This document shows positions 1-7,884 of a DNA stretch of 64,000 bases, in pieces (position 1 is the stretch's first letter; each line of letters opens with the position of its first letter). A program made the position numbers and the translations under genes. The DNA lies in assembly GCA_038318565.1 (NCBI GenBank), contig JBBQCI010000001.1, forward strand, positions 1-64,000, given 5' to 3'. Below the pieces are notes generated by a model. The model saw only the letters and a program-made list of their open reading frames with translations. It was not told the origin of the DNA and did no database searches. Source of the stretch: UBA11346 sp038318565 (GTDB lineage Bacteria > Planctomycetota > UBA11346).

Positions 1-50
1 CCGCGCCTTGCTTGCCCCCCTGGGACGCGGCTCTAACGTGCCGCCCTCCT

Positions 51-1829
51 ATGATGCGCACCCATACCTGCGGCCAGCTCCGGGCCACTGACGTCGGATC
101 CACCACCACCCTTTGCGGCTGGGTTCAGAGCAATCGTGATCATGGTGGCGTTATCTTCGTCGACCTGCGTGACCGCCACGGCGTTACACAAGTGGTGTTC
201 GACAAGGACGTCTGCGGCATCGACGGCAAGGCTTTAGCCGACAAATTGCGCGGCGAATGGGTCATCCAGGTGAGCGGCGAAATCCGTTCGCGCGGTGAGC
301 GCGCCAACCCGAACCTCGCCACCGGCACCATCGAGATCTTCGCCAAGACCTTGACCGTACTCAACCAGGCGCAGACCCCGCCTTTCGAGATCGGCGAACA
401 CGCCAAGGTTGGCGAAGAGGTTCGTCTCAAGAGCCGCTTCCTCGACCTGCGCCGTCCGGCGATGCAGCGCAACCTGATCGTGCGCCATCAGACTTCGCAG
501 TGCGTGCGCCGGTACTTCGACGCCAACGCGTTCGTCGAAGTCGAAACCCCCGCGCTGTGCAAATACACCCCAGGCGGCGCGCGTAATTTTCTGGTCCCTT
601 CACGCCTGCACCCGGGCCAATTCTACGCTCTCGCCGAAAGCCCACAGCTGTTCAAGCAGTTGCTCATGGTCGCCGGCTACGACCGCTACGTCCAGATCGC
701 CAAGTGCTTCCGCGACGAAGATCTACGCAACGACCGCCAGCCCGAGTTCACGCAGATCGATATCGAGATGTCGTTCATCGACATGGAAGACATCATGGGC
801 ATCGGCGAGGGCATGGCCCGCGCCGTGTGGAAGGAGGTCCTGGGTATCGACCTGAAGGCCCCGTTCCGCCGCATGACCTGGGCCGAAGCAATGCTGACCT
901 ACGGCAGCGACAAACCGGACCTGCGCTTCGGCATGCCGATCATCGAGTTGTCCGACTGGGCCCCGACCAGCGGCTTCACCGTCTTCCAGAAGGCGATCGA
1001 AGGCAAGGGCGTGGTCCGCGCGCTCAACGCCAAGAAGGCTAACGAACTGCTCTCGCGCCGCACCCTCGACACTTTGACCGAATTCGCCAAAGGTCTCGGG
1101 GCCAAGGGCCTGGCGTGGATCAAAATCGGCGCCGACCCGTCGAAGGCTGAGGACTGGCAGGGCCCGGCAGCCAAGAACATCACTGTCGAAGCCCGCGTTG
1201 AACTGGCCAAGCGTCTAAACGTCGAAGCAGGCGACGTTCTCTTCTTCGGAGCTGACAGCGAAAAGGCGGTCTGCACCGTGCTTGGCGCAGTCCGCAACGA
1301 ACTGGGCCGCAACCTGCTGAAGCTGGCCAAGTGGGATGACTGGCAGTTCCTGTGGATCCACAGCGCGCCCCTCTACGAGTGGAGCGAGGAATCGCACGCC
1401 TTCGTCGCCAACCACCACCCCTTTACCTCGCCCTATGCCGAGCATGTCGCCCTGTTGGGTACCGACCCGGGCAAGGTGCTGTCCAAGAGCTACGATATGG
1501 TGCTCAACGGCAACGAGATCGGCGGCGGATCGATCCGTATACATGATGCCGCCACACAAGGCGCGGTATTCAAGGCCCTGGGCATCAGTGAAGAAGACGC
1601 GCAGAAGAAGTTCGGCTTCCTGTTGCACGCCCTGTCCTTTGGCGCACCCCCGCACGGCGGCATGGCCTTCGGTCTCGACCGGCTGATCATGTTGATGACC
1701 GACGCCGAATCGATCCGCGACGTCATCGCCTACCCGAAGACCCAGCGCGGACGCGACGAGATGCTCGACTGCCCGACGCCGGTCAGCGACCGTCAGCTCA
1801 AAGAACTGTCGATCGTCACCACCCCGTAG
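51..1829 (+). CDS. aspS: Aspartyl-tRNA synthetase
   Basis: Charges tRNA-Asp with aspartate in the cytoplasm; class II synthetase of the bacterial type, about 592 residues, the usual length for the family. It has an N-terminal OB-fold anticodon-binding domain (about 1-105), motif 2 around residues 219-240 (FRDEDLRNDRQPEF), the bacterial GAD insertion in the middle, and motif 3 (GGMAFGLDRL) near 536-545. I start it at the ATG at 51, because the earlier in-frame TTG at 12 would add residues not typical of the family; the ATG at 54 is an equal alternative. The conserved TPEGARD loop reads TPGGARN here, possibly a lineage feature. I cannot tell whether the enzyme is discriminating or also charges tRNA-Asn. 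Confidence 0.97.
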   Translation: MMRTHTCGQLRATDVGSTTTLCGWVQSNRDHGGVIFVDLRDRHGVTQVVFDKDVCGIDGKALADKLRGEWVIQVSGEIRSRGERANPNLATGTIEIFAKTLTVLNQAQTPPFEIGEHAKVGEEVRLKSRFLDLRRPAMQRNLIVRHQTSQCVRRYFDANAFVEVETPALCKYTPGGARNFLVPSRLHPGQFYALAESPQLFKQLLMVAGYDRYVQIAKCFRDEDLRNDRQPEFTQIDIEMSFIDMEDIMGIGEGMARAVWKEVLGIDLKAPFRRMTWAEAMLTYGSDKPDLRFGMPIIELSDWAPTSGFTVFQKAIEGKGVVRALNAKKANELLSRRTLDTLTEFAKGLGAKGLAWIKIGADPSKAEDWQGPAAKNITVEARVELAKRLNVEAGDVLFFGADSEKAVCTVLGAVRNELGRNLLKLAKWDDWQFLWIHSAPLYEWSEESHAFVANHHPFTSPYAEHVALLGTDPGKVLSKSYDMVLNGNEIGGGSIRIHDAATQGAVFKALGISEEDAQKKFGFLLHALSFGAPPHGGMAFGLDRLIMLMTDAESIRDVIAYPKTQRGRDEMLDCPTPVSDRQLKELSIVTTP

Positions 1830-1847
1830 GCCGATCGACACAGCTCA

Positions 1848-2129
1848 TCAGAAGCGCCGCCCCCGTTGTGCGGGGGTCGGCTGCGGGCGATGCAGATGCC
1901 GCGTCCGACGTTCTTGCAGGATGCGTTCCAGGTTGCCTTCGGCCTCCATGTACAGCGACCATTCGGGTTCGCTCAGGCCCAGCCAGGTGTGGATCGGAAC
2001 ACGCCGATCGCCCTCGTTCCAGCGCACGATCTCGTCCATGATCGCTGCCGGCGGGACTTCGCCACGCAGGCAACGGCCGAGGAAGTTGTTGGCTGTTGAA
2101 CCGGGGATGGGTGGTACTGGGGATGCCAT
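1848..2129 (-). CDS. Small conserved-looking hypothetical protein
   Basis: About 93 residues from the ATG at 2129; an upstream in-frame start at 2177 would add 16 residues. I do not recognise the family with certainty. The central part (DEIVRWNEGDRRVPIHTWLG followed by LSEPEWSLYMEAEGNLERIL) looks like a real folded segment and resembles small bacterial proteins pairing an 'xWHEGD..hLGM' stretch with a Trp/Tyr-rich helix. The C-terminus is basic and disordered. It converges on aspS with an 18-bp gap. No membrane segment or signal peptide is seen. It may be co-transcribed with the small ORF upstream at 2199-2399. No function is claimed. Confidence 0.5.
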   Translation of the reverse strand: MASPVPPIPGSTANNFLGRCLRGEVPPAAIMDEIVRWNEGDRRVPIHTWLGLSEPEWSLYMEAEGNLERILQERRTRHLHRPQPTPAQRGRRF

Positions 2130-2198
2130 GGCTGGCGCACAACCTATGTGACGGATCGGACCGTACAGCAGGCGCACCCCTTCCAGGCCGATTCTGGA

Positions 2199-2399
2199 TT
2201 AACGGAGTGTAGCGAAGCGAGCGGATCTCCTCCGGCGCAACTGCGCCACAAGGTCGCGATGGGAGGCCGCAAGGTCGCACATGAACGCATCAAGGCGTGT
2301 GGCATCGCCCGACGCATGACGACGTGGGCGTCCGGCGTCAGCGGCATCGCTGAGGCGCTGCAGGATCTCATCAGCATGGTCGAATGGGATGTGGCTCAT
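2199..2399 (-). CDS. Very small hypothetical protein (uncertain)
   Basis: A possible 66-residue protein starting MSHIPFDHADEIL, with a GGTG sequence shortly before the ATG. It is charged, mostly helical by eye, and ends in an Arg-rich tail. It lies just upstream of and codirectional with the 1848-2129 ORF, so the two could form a small operon. Other frames are also open across this GC-rich stretch, so coding is doubtful. The 210 bases between it and the gene at 2610 show nothing I recognise. Confidence 0.3.
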   Translation of the reverse strand: MSHIPFDHADEILQRLSDAADAGRPRRHASGDATRLDAFMCDLAASHRDLVAQLRRRRSARFATLR

Positions 2400-2609
2400 G
2401 CTATCACCATAGCAGGTGCGGTGATCCGAGCCGTTGGGTATTCTCCCCATGCCGCCATTGCCGGCCAAATGGATTCTAGGATGTCATTGAGCGCCAGACC
2501 CATTGCATCGAAGAGTTGGACCAGGCCATGGGCAAATGGGGGCAGTACGAACTGATGCAGCTTGACTCGATGCCCATGGACGCCCGTATCGATAGAGCAG
2601 GATCAAGAC

Positions 2610-3290
2610 ATGTGTGGCCGCTACGTCCTCGACCCCATCACCGGCAAAGGCGTGCCGATGTTCCCCGAAAACGTCCATCAATGGCGACTAGGCAGCCGTA
2701 CAGCCTACGCCATTGAGCATGACCTCGCCGGCTACGACATCCGGCCGACGACCCTGTGCGCCGTGGCGCTACATAGCGAGACGTTGACCGCCGCACGTTG
2801 GGGCTGGGCCAGGGATTTCGCCACGGGTGGCAGGATCATCAATGCCCGATGGGAGACGGTGACCGAGAAGCGGACCTTCTCAGAGGCCGCAGAGCGGCGG
2901 CGCTGCGTCATCCCGGCAACCGGGTACTACGAATGGCGGCGGGATGATCGTGACCGTCCCCTGGCCAAGTACGCTTTCCTACCGGCCGTCGAGGGCACGC
3001 TGCTGGCCATGGCAGGCTTGTACGAGGACGTCGCTGGTCCCGATGGGGTCGAGCGCCGGTTCCTGGTTCTTACTCGTCCAATGGCCCGCTACGCCGAGAT
3101 CCACGATCGCACGCCAGTCATGCTGTCTGGGGTCGGCGAGGACGCTTGGCTCAACCCCTCGGCGTCCATGGGCGACATACTCGAGGCTGCCCGATCAATG
3201 GGAGATGATGACCTCGTCCCGAGGGCAGTCGCGTCGGGTCCGACCAAGGCGAGACCGGCGGGGGCGTGGTTGATGGACGAGGTGAAGTAG
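2610..3290 (+). CDS. SRAP-family abasic site processing protein (HMCES/YedK)
   Basis: Covalently captures abasic sites in single-stranded DNA, shielding them from cleavage. The start at 2610 is fixed by biology: after removal of Met, the catalytic Cys2 of MCGRY must be N-terminal, so the longer frame opening at 2562 is not used. Other family residues are visible: the Asn in INARWET, the Glu in YYEW and the His of HDRTPVML. Length is about 226 residues, as usual for bacterial SRAP proteins. It stands alone between small unknown genes and the tRNA-Ser repeat region. The C-terminus is complete. Confidence 0.95.
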   Translation: MCGRYVLDPITGKGVPMFPENVHQWRLGSRTAYAIEHDLAGYDIRPTTLCAVALHSETLTAARWGWARDFATGGRIINARWETVTEKRTFSEAAERRRCVIPATGYYEWRRDDRDRPLAKYAFLPAVEGTLLAMAGLYEDVAGPDGVERRFLVLTRPMARYAEIHDRTPVMLSGVGEDAWLNPSASMGDILEAARSMGDDDLVPRAVASGPTKARPAGAWLMDEVK

Positions 3291-3301
3291 GACTTCAGCC
3301 G

Positions 3302-3447
3302 CCGCAGGTGGGCTGACTCCACAGGCGTAGAGGCAGCGGCACGACCGGCGGTAGCCGGCGCGTGTGCGCACTCCACCCGTCTCCGACAACAGAAAACCCC
3401 GGCCATAAGCCGGGGTTTTCTGTGGCGGAGACGGGCGGATTCGAACC
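3302..3447 (-). repeat. 161-bp-period tandem repeat, copy A (truncated element)
   Basis: 146 bp matching 3463-3608 with one substitution that I can see (position 3329 against 3490). On the minus strand it comprises the last 24 nt of the tRNA-Ser 3' side, a terminator-like hairpin (3390-3422), and the 5' part of the structured tRNA-like element. It stops abruptly at 3302, losing the closing strand of the element. The two copies start 161 bp apart. Confidence 0.95.
3390..3422 (-). terminator. Second copy of the terminator-like hairpin
   Basis: Identical 14-bp stem-loop, 161 bp from the first, lying after the CCA-like end of the structured tRNA-like element on the minus strand. It also sits about 100 bp beyond the stop of the SRAP gene and could end that transcript too. 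Confidence 0.7.
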
Positions 3448-3546
3448 TCGTGCCGGCACCCACCGCAGGTGGGCTGACTCCACAGGCGTGGAGGCAGCGG
3501 CACGACCGGCGGTAGCCGGCGCGTGTGCGCACTCCACCCGTCTCCG
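3424..3546 (-). ncRNA. Highly structured tRNA-like element downstream of tRNA-Ser
   Basis: Read on the minus strand, this 123-nt stretch begins with the same GGAGACG acceptor strand as the adjacent tRNA-Ser and ends with its CGTCTCC-GCCA 3' end. Its two ends form a 13-bp stem with one G.U pair (3427-3439 with 3533-3545). Inside, a 7-bp stem (3449-3455/3498-3504) encloses two 6-bp hairpins (3459-3473 and 3478-3493), and two more hairpins follow (3506-3519, 3519-3530). There is no 7-nt anticodon loop and the T stem is degenerate, so it is not a normal tRNA. Whether it is transcribed is unknown; it may instead be a repeat or mobile-element remnant. Confidence 0.5.
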
Positions 3547-3608
3547 ACAACAGAAAACCCCGGCCATAAGCCGGGGTTTTCTGTGGCGGAGACGGGCGGA
3601 TTCGAACC
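3463..3608 (-). repeat. 161-bp-period tandem repeat, copy B (overlaps tRNA-Ser 3' end)
   Basis: Second copy of the 146-bp repeat. Its right end, 3584-3608, is the true T-loop/acceptor/CCA part of the intact tRNA-Ser. The copies together look like serial duplication of the tRNA 3' end plus downstream DNA, or insertion of a small element that duplicates the tRNA 3' end. Confidence 0.95.
3551..3583 (-). terminator. Terminator-like hairpin after tRNA-Ser
   Basis: Perfect 14-bp stem (3551-3564 with 3570-3583) with a 5-nt loop and a TTTT run within the arm, immediately after the encoded CCA of tRNA-Ser on the minus strand. The hairpin can be extended outwards by a further 10 bp (3537-3546 with 3587-3596), which would compete with tRNA acceptor pairing. 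Confidence 0.8.
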
Positions 3609-3675
3609 GCCGTTAGACCTTTCGGCCTAAGACTCATTAGCAATGAGTTGGTTTAAACCACTCACCCACGTCTCC
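3584..3675 (-). tRNA. tRNA-Ser (GCU)
   Basis: The minus strand folds into a class II tRNA. It has a 7-bp acceptor stem GGAGACG/CGTCTCC, discriminator G and an encoded CCA (3584-3586). The anticodon arm ACTCA-TTGCTAA-TGAGT gives anticodon GCU, reading serine AGC/AGU codons. A long variable arm is closed by CTTAGGCC/GGTCTAA, and the T arm is GGCGG-TTCGAAT-CCGCC. It is followed directly by a strong hairpin and by repeats that duplicate its 3' end. Confidence 0.97.
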
Positions 3676-3711
3676 GTTCGGGTTGGCACACTAGAGGGCA
3701 CTTAAGGATGA

Positions 3712-4275
3712 TCAAGCCCGTCGCGGCGAACGCACCAGGCGGTCGGCAATGACCAAGCCATCAACCAGGCGATCATGGCCTTCACAGGGGATGTCCTCGA
3801 CCAATTGGCAGGTGAAACCGACCCCGATGACCAGCAAATCCAGGCGTTCCGCCAGGAACCGGTCGTAATATCCGCCTCCCTGGCCCAGCCGTAGACCTGC
3901 TGCGGTGAATGCCACTCCAGGGACAAAAACCATTGATTCGTGGGGAATCGTCCAGGGCTCTGCGTCTCGGCCAGGCTCTGGGATACCAAATGAACCAGGT
4001 TCCAGCTGCTCTGGCCCGGTGATGCGGTGCCATGACAACAGGCCGGGTCCAGCGACGCGTGGCAAGACCACGGCTAATCCGGTGGCCCAACGGGTTTGAT
4101 GCCAGCTAGAAAGATCCAGTTCGTCTGGGATCGCGGCATAGCTGAGCGGTTCGCCAGAGCCCAATTGGGCGCACAGAGCACTGGCAGCGAGCGATTCGCG
4201 GTCCCGCTCGCCTGGCGTCATGGCCCGCCGCAGCGCTCGGATCCGCGCTCGTTCCTGCGCCTTTTCCTTCACCAC
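3712..4275 (-). CDS. 5-formyltetrahydrofolate cyclo-ligase
   Basis: ATP-dependent conversion of 5-formyl-THF to 5,10-methenyl-THF in one-carbon metabolism (MTHFS/YgfA family), cytoplasmic, 187 residues, which is normal. Family marks are the basic N-terminal helix (RALRRAMTPGER), the substrate segment with FGIPEP, the ATP loop LGQGGGYYDRFL, and the C-terminal block FTCQLVEDIPCEGHD. The start overlaps the stop of the upstream gene (4269-4814) by 7 bp, so the two are probably translated from one mRNA. Confidence 0.95.
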   Translation of the reverse strand: MVKEKAQERARIRALRRAMTPGERDRESLAASALCAQLGSGEPLSYAAIPDELDLSSWHQTRWATGLAVVLPRVAGPGLLSWHRITGPEQLEPGSFGIPEPGRDAEPWTIPHESMVFVPGVAFTAAGLRLGQGGGYYDRFLAERLDLLVIGVGFTCQLVEDIPCEGHDRLVDGLVIADRLVRSPRRA

Positions 4276-4814
4276 GTCACGATCTGGCTACCCCAGGGAT
4301 CGATCGACACACCAGCCCTGTGGCCTTGAGTCGGACCATAGAGAAATCCAGCCAATGGGATCGGTGACAGGCTGAGCAGAACTGCCCGACCTGGCCACAA
4401 CCACATGCGGATGCCTGGTGCCGCCTGCAGTCGGCATCCGAGATGCGTGGCAACGAATAGACGCAGTGGCTTCAGCGCCAGGCTGGTCAAGTGCGCAAGG
4501 GCTTCGGGCTGGGGCAGCAACAGGACCTTGCCTCGCACTTCAGGAGCCTCCACGTCGGCCTCGCGGATGTCAGTGCCCCAACGCAACGTTCCGCCATCGG
4601 CGATCGGCATCCCTGACCAGGCAAGGGTGTCGAACCAGGCAGCCGGAACGTCGGCGACGCCCTGGGCGGAAGCCAGTCCGGCCGGGGCGACCTCGGATAG
4701 CCAGGCCTGACAGGCGGCACGCACGGCGGTCGGCAACGCTAGTTGACGCCTTGCCAACTGGGCATCCAGGCTGCGCGCTCGCCACTCGGCCAGATCCTCG
4801 GCTCTGTCGGACAT
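4269..4814 (-). CDS. Hypothetical protein upstream of the cyclo-ligase
   Basis: About 181 residues from the ATG at 4814 (MSDRAEDLAEW). The frame is open further upstream, but that part would overlap the divergent M48 gene and is low-complexity. No membrane segment or clear motif is visible. The C-terminal half has alternating hydrophobic segments (GKVLLLPQPEALAHL, LFVATHLGC, GIRMWLWPGRAVLL), suggesting an alpha/beta domain. Tight overlap with the cyclo-ligase suggests a shared transcript, not necessarily shared function. Family not recognised. Confidence 0.7.
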   Translation of the reverse strand: MSDRAEDLAEWRARSLDAQLARRQLALPTAVRAACQAWLSEVAPAGLASAQGVADVPAAWFDTLAWSGMPIADGGTLRWGTDIREADVEAPEVRGKVLLLPQPEALAHLTSLALKPLRLFVATHLGCRLQAAPGIRMWLWPGRAVLLSLSPIPLAGFLYGPTQGHRAGVSIDPWGSQIVTW

Positions 4815-4892
4815 GCCGGATGATCGCCGCCGTCCTGCCCCAGCACAAGCCTCGGCTGGTGCTGCCGATCCCACGCCCACCATGCCTGTCCC

Positions 4893-6878
4893 GTGGGCGC
4901 CTTCATCCCTCTCTTGCTTGCCCTGCTTATCGCGCAACTCCACCGCTCACATGCTGTGACCTTGGGTCACCCTTGGGAATCGGCGGCCATCGTGGTTGTG
5001 GGATGGATCGTGGTCGTCGAGTTGCTCGGCCGGGCGGTAAGCCGCCGAGGTGATCGCCGGCTCCTGCGTCGCTGGGAATATCTTGCCCAAGGCATGGCAC
5101 TCGGGTCGTTTTTCTGGCTCTGCCGCGAGCAGGGCTGGGCTGCCTGGGCATCTGGATGGACAGTTGCCTTAGCGCCGTGGCTAGTCATGCAGATCGCCCT
5201 GTGGTCGAGCCTGGCCTCGGCGATCAGTGCCGCCAGCGGCCACCGCTGGAGCCGTCTCGGCTTGGTTCTCCATCATCTGCGCTTCGAGCTGGCACCGGCT
5301 CTGTTGGCCCTGCCTGTGCTGGATGCGTGCGAATGGATCGGGGGGCAGATTGGCACTCTCGCTTGGTTCGAAGGCCCGCATGGTTTCCTGCTGCAGCTGT
5401 TGGGGTCGTTCCTCTTGGTCCTGGGCATGCTGGGCCTGCTGCCACCCATCCTCTCCATCCTATGGGGCGCGAAACACCTGCCCGACAGCGAACTGGCAGC
5501 CCAGTTGCGCGAGGATGCCCGTGCCGCCGGTGGCGGAGACGTCCATCTGCGTACTTGGTCATCGCCTGGCGGCTCGGTCCACAATGCCATGGCGCTTGGC
5601 ATTTTTCCGCGCATGCGCTGGATCATGCTCAGTGACGACCTGTTGCGCGACCTGCCGCGGGATCAAGTCAGGGCCGTGGTCGGGCATGAGATGGGACACC
5701 ATCGCCGCCGGCATCTGACGATCTATCTGTGGTTCATGCTGGCCTGCATGGCGGCAGGTGGAATCGGCCAAATAGCCCTTATGGGGGGTAATTCGGTCCT
5801 GGCCGGCATTCCAGGCATCGCATCCCTCCCGCAGGACCTGCAGCTGGGCATTCTCGCCATATTGTTCATCCTCTTCTGTTTCCGCTACCTGTTTGGCTAC
5901 GTCAGCCGGGCCTGCGAACGCGAGGCCGACCTCGCCGGCGCCGAGATCGCTGGAGCGGAGTCGATGGCATCCGCCCTGATGACGGTTGCGCGACTGTCGG
6001 GGACGCCCGAGGATGCGCCCAGCTGGCGGCATCATCCCATCCGCGAGCGAGTCCGCTTCCTGCGGGCCGTCGCCGGTGATCCGGCCCTGGCCCCGCTCCA
6101 CCGCCGGTTTGTCCGCGACATGCGCCTTGCCATCATTGCTGCCCTTGCCCTCCTCGCCGCCATGGGCGCCAGCCTCTGGTTGGACCCCCTGCGCGAAACG
6201 CGCGGCAGCAATGATCCAGGTGGTCTTGTCACCTCGTTGGCGGCCAAGTCGCCTGAGTTGGAAACCGCGCTGGCGAGCGCCGATGCCGGCGACACCGGGC
6301 CGCTGATCACCTGGTTGGTACGAGCCGTACCTGCCGACCGTCAGCGACTGGCCATGCTGCATCTGAGCATGATCGAGCGCAGTGGCGGGACCGACGCTGC
6401 AGGCAAGCCACTGCCGCCTGACGACCGCCTCGCCTGGCAGCTGCGCCATCGCCTGGCAGCGTTGTCGGTGCCACCGATGGAGGACGACGGCTCGCTTGGC
6501 TTGGCAATCGACAACACCTATGCCTACGGCCTGGTAGCCGGCAATGCTCGCCCCTCGCCGCGCGACATCGACAGCGCGGTGAAGGTGTTGGAACGCCTCG
6601 AAAAGGCGATTGCCAGCCATCCAGATCACGGGCTGCTTGACACCATCGCCTGCATCCGCTTCGCCAATCGCGATTGGGACGGATCCCGCCGTGCCTGGGA
6701 GGACGCCATCGCCAAGCTAGAGACGTCGAAGCTCGGTGGCGAACCAGAGCGGGCAGCAGCTGCCGCGCTGTACCGCACCAGACTTGAAGTGGCCAAGTCG
6801 AATCTGGCGATCGCCTCGGGCAGTCGCACTGGCGAATTGCGGCCCCTCCCCCTCTCCTTCAACGTCAAACCTGAATGA
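4893..6878 (+). CDS. M48-family membrane zinc metalloprotease
   Basis: Integral membrane peptidase related to HtpX/Ste24, 661 residues from a GTG at 4893. About five hydrophobic segments occupy residues 1-190. The zinc site HEMGH is at 265-269, the distal Glu lies in ACEREADLAG, and further membrane helices flank the catalytic part. A soluble C-terminal region (about 430-661) with helical, TPR-like repeats follows, making it much longer than HtpX (about 290). It overlaps cysE by 4 bp (ATGA), so it is in one operon with it. It likely degrades misfolded or specific membrane proteins; the substrate is unknown. The start is the least certain part. Confidence 0.88.
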   Translation: MGAFIPLLLALLIAQLHRSHAVTLGHPWESAAIVVVGWIVVVELLGRAVSRRGDRRLLRRWEYLAQGMALGSFFWLCREQGWAAWASGWTVALAPWLVMQIALWSSLASAISAASGHRWSRLGLVLHHLRFELAPALLALPVLDACEWIGGQIGTLAWFEGPHGFLLQLLGSFLLVLGMLGLLPPILSILWGAKHLPDSELAAQLREDARAAGGGDVHLRTWSSPGGSVHNAMALGIFPRMRWIMLSDDLLRDLPRDQVRAVVGHEMGHHRRRHLTIYLWFMLACMAAGGIGQIALMGGNSVLAGIPGIASLPQDLQLGILAILFILFCFRYLFGYVSRACEREADLAGAEIAGAESMASALMTVARLSGTPEDAPSWRHHPIRERVRFLRAVAGDPALAPLHRRFVRDMRLAIIAALALLAAMGASLWLDPLRETRGSNDPGGLVTSLAAKSPELETALASADAGDTGPLITWLVRAVPADRQRLAMLHLSMIERSGGTDAAGKPLPPDDRLAWQLRHRLAALSVPPMEDDGSLGLAIDNTYAYGLVAGNARPSPRDIDSAVKVLERLEKAIASHPDHGLLDTIACIRFANRDWDGSRRAWEDAIAKLETSKLGGEPERAAAAALYRTRLEVAKSNLAIASGSRTGELRPLPLSFNVKPE

Positions 6879-7792
6879 GCCGTCCTTCTCCCGAACATCT
6901 CGATCGCATCGCTGCCCGGCTGCGCAGCACCTATGACCGAGCGCCCGGCATCAACGATGCTACCGCCGTGGCCCTGCCGGATCGCGAAAGCGTCGGACGG
7001 CTCTGCCGCCAGCTGCTGTCCCTGCTGTTCCCGGGATTCTTCTCCTCAGAGCCGGTGACCAGCGGCCAGCTTGACACCTACCTGCGTTCACATCTGTCAG
7101 CGCTGGAGTCGACCCTGCTGGAGCAGGTCGCACGTGCCCTGCGTTTCCGTGCCCGGCGTGAAGGCGGCGAAGTGCCGGCCTCGACCGTTCGCGATCTGGT
7201 CGCCGAACTGCTGCTTGATCTCGTCGAAGTCCGCGAGTTGGTGGTGACCGATGTCGATTGGGCGTTCTGCAACGATCCTGCCGCCGCCGAACGCGAGACG
7301 GTGGTCCTCAGCTATCCATCGGTCGAAGCGGTGTCGGTCCAGCGCTTTGCCAACCGGCTCTATCGGCGCGGCGTGCCCGTCCTGCCGCGCATGCTGACCG
7401 AGTACGTGCACGGCCACACCGGCATCGACATTCATCCGGGTGCCACCATCGGGGAAAGCTTCTTCATCGACCATGGGACCGGGGTGGTGATTGGCGAGAC
7501 CAGCCGGATCGGCAAGAAGTGCCTGCTTTACCAGGGTGTCGGCCTGGTGGCGTGGAACCCGTTGGCCAAGAACGAGCAGGGCGAACTGAACCGCGGGGCT
7601 TCCAACAAGCGCCATCCGGATCTCGAAGACCACGTCACGATCTACGCCGGGGCGACCATCCTCGGCGGTGACACGGTGATCGGAGCCCGCAGCGTGATCG
7701 GCGGCAACGTCTGGCTGACCCGCTCGGTCGAACCAGGCTCGGTGGTTCGCGGCGAAGAGCCGGACCTGATCATCAAAAGCCGAAAAAAATAG
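6875..7792 (+). CDS. cysE: Serine O-acetyltransferase
   Basis: Transfers acetyl from acetyl-CoA to serine, the first step of cysteine synthesis; 305 residues. The N-terminal helical domain (to about 165) is followed by the left-handed beta-helix with hexapeptide repeats (GIDIHPGATIGESFFIDHGT, GVVIGETSRIGKKC), with the active-site HG/DH pair seen. The variant carries a longer loop (WNPLAKNEQGELNRGASNKRHP) than E. coli CysE, as in the EpsC/anaerobe subgroup. It starts within the stop of the M48 gene. A weak GC hairpin at 7799-7816 follows without a T-run. Confidence 0.93.
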   Translation: MSRPSPEHLDRIAARLRSTYDRAPGINDATAVALPDRESVGRLCRQLLSLLFPGFFSSEPVTSGQLDTYLRSHLSALESTLLEQVARALRFRARREGGEVPASTVRDLVAELLLDLVEVRELVVTDVDWAFCNDPAAAERETVVLSYPSVEAVSVQRFANRLYRRGVPVLPRMLTEYVHGHTGIDIHPGATIGESFFIDHGTGVVIGETSRIGKKCLLYQGVGLVAWNPLAKNEQGELNRGASNKRHPDLEDHVTIYAGATILGGDTVIGARSVIGGNVWLTRSVEPGSVVRGEEPDLIIKSRKK

Positions 7793-7817
7793 GCTGACCG
7801 GGCCCTCGCTGGCCCGA

Positions 7818-7831
7818 TTGATCCAGATCAA
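7818..7831 (+). promoter_or_regulatory. FNR/CRP-family binding site upstream of hcp
   Basis: A perfect TTGAT-N4-ATCAA palindrome lies 53 bp before the hcp start codon. A -10-like GTGCTAGA at 7851-7858 would put transcription near 7865, placing the box at about -41, the class II activator position. This fits anaerobic or NO-responsive activation by an FNR/DNR/HcpR-type regulator, which is not encoded in the window. Confidence 0.75.
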
Positions 7832-7884
7832 GGATTACCCTAGGCCGGGTGTGCTAGAAGACGTCCCATCACCCCGAGGACGTC

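Noticed and set aside
1816..2280. 154-residue minus-strand ORF overlapping the end of aspS
   Set aside because: Overlaps aspS and a more protein-like frame at 1848-2129; Pro/Arg-rich translation.
3424..3546. Selenocysteine tRNA (tRNA-Sec)
   Set aside because: Acceptor ends match tRNA-Ser but there is no UCA anticodon or 7-nt anticodon loop, and the T stem does not pair properly.
3302..3608. CRISPR array
   Set aside because: Only two units of 146 bp with 161-bp period and tRNA sequence inside; no short repeat/spacer pattern.
3089..3643. Long minus-strand ORFs and a plus-strand ORF across the tRNA-Ser repeat region
   Set aside because: They are translations of the tRNA and its tandem repeats in several frames; the same artefact peptide appears twice because of the 161-bp duplication.
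5559..6629. 356-residue minus-strand ORF opposite the M48 gene
   Set aside because: Antisense shadow with His/Gln/Arg-rich low-complexity translation and no motif.
7799..7816. Terminator after cysE
   Set aside because: Short GC inverted repeat with no T-run; too weak to list as a separate feature.
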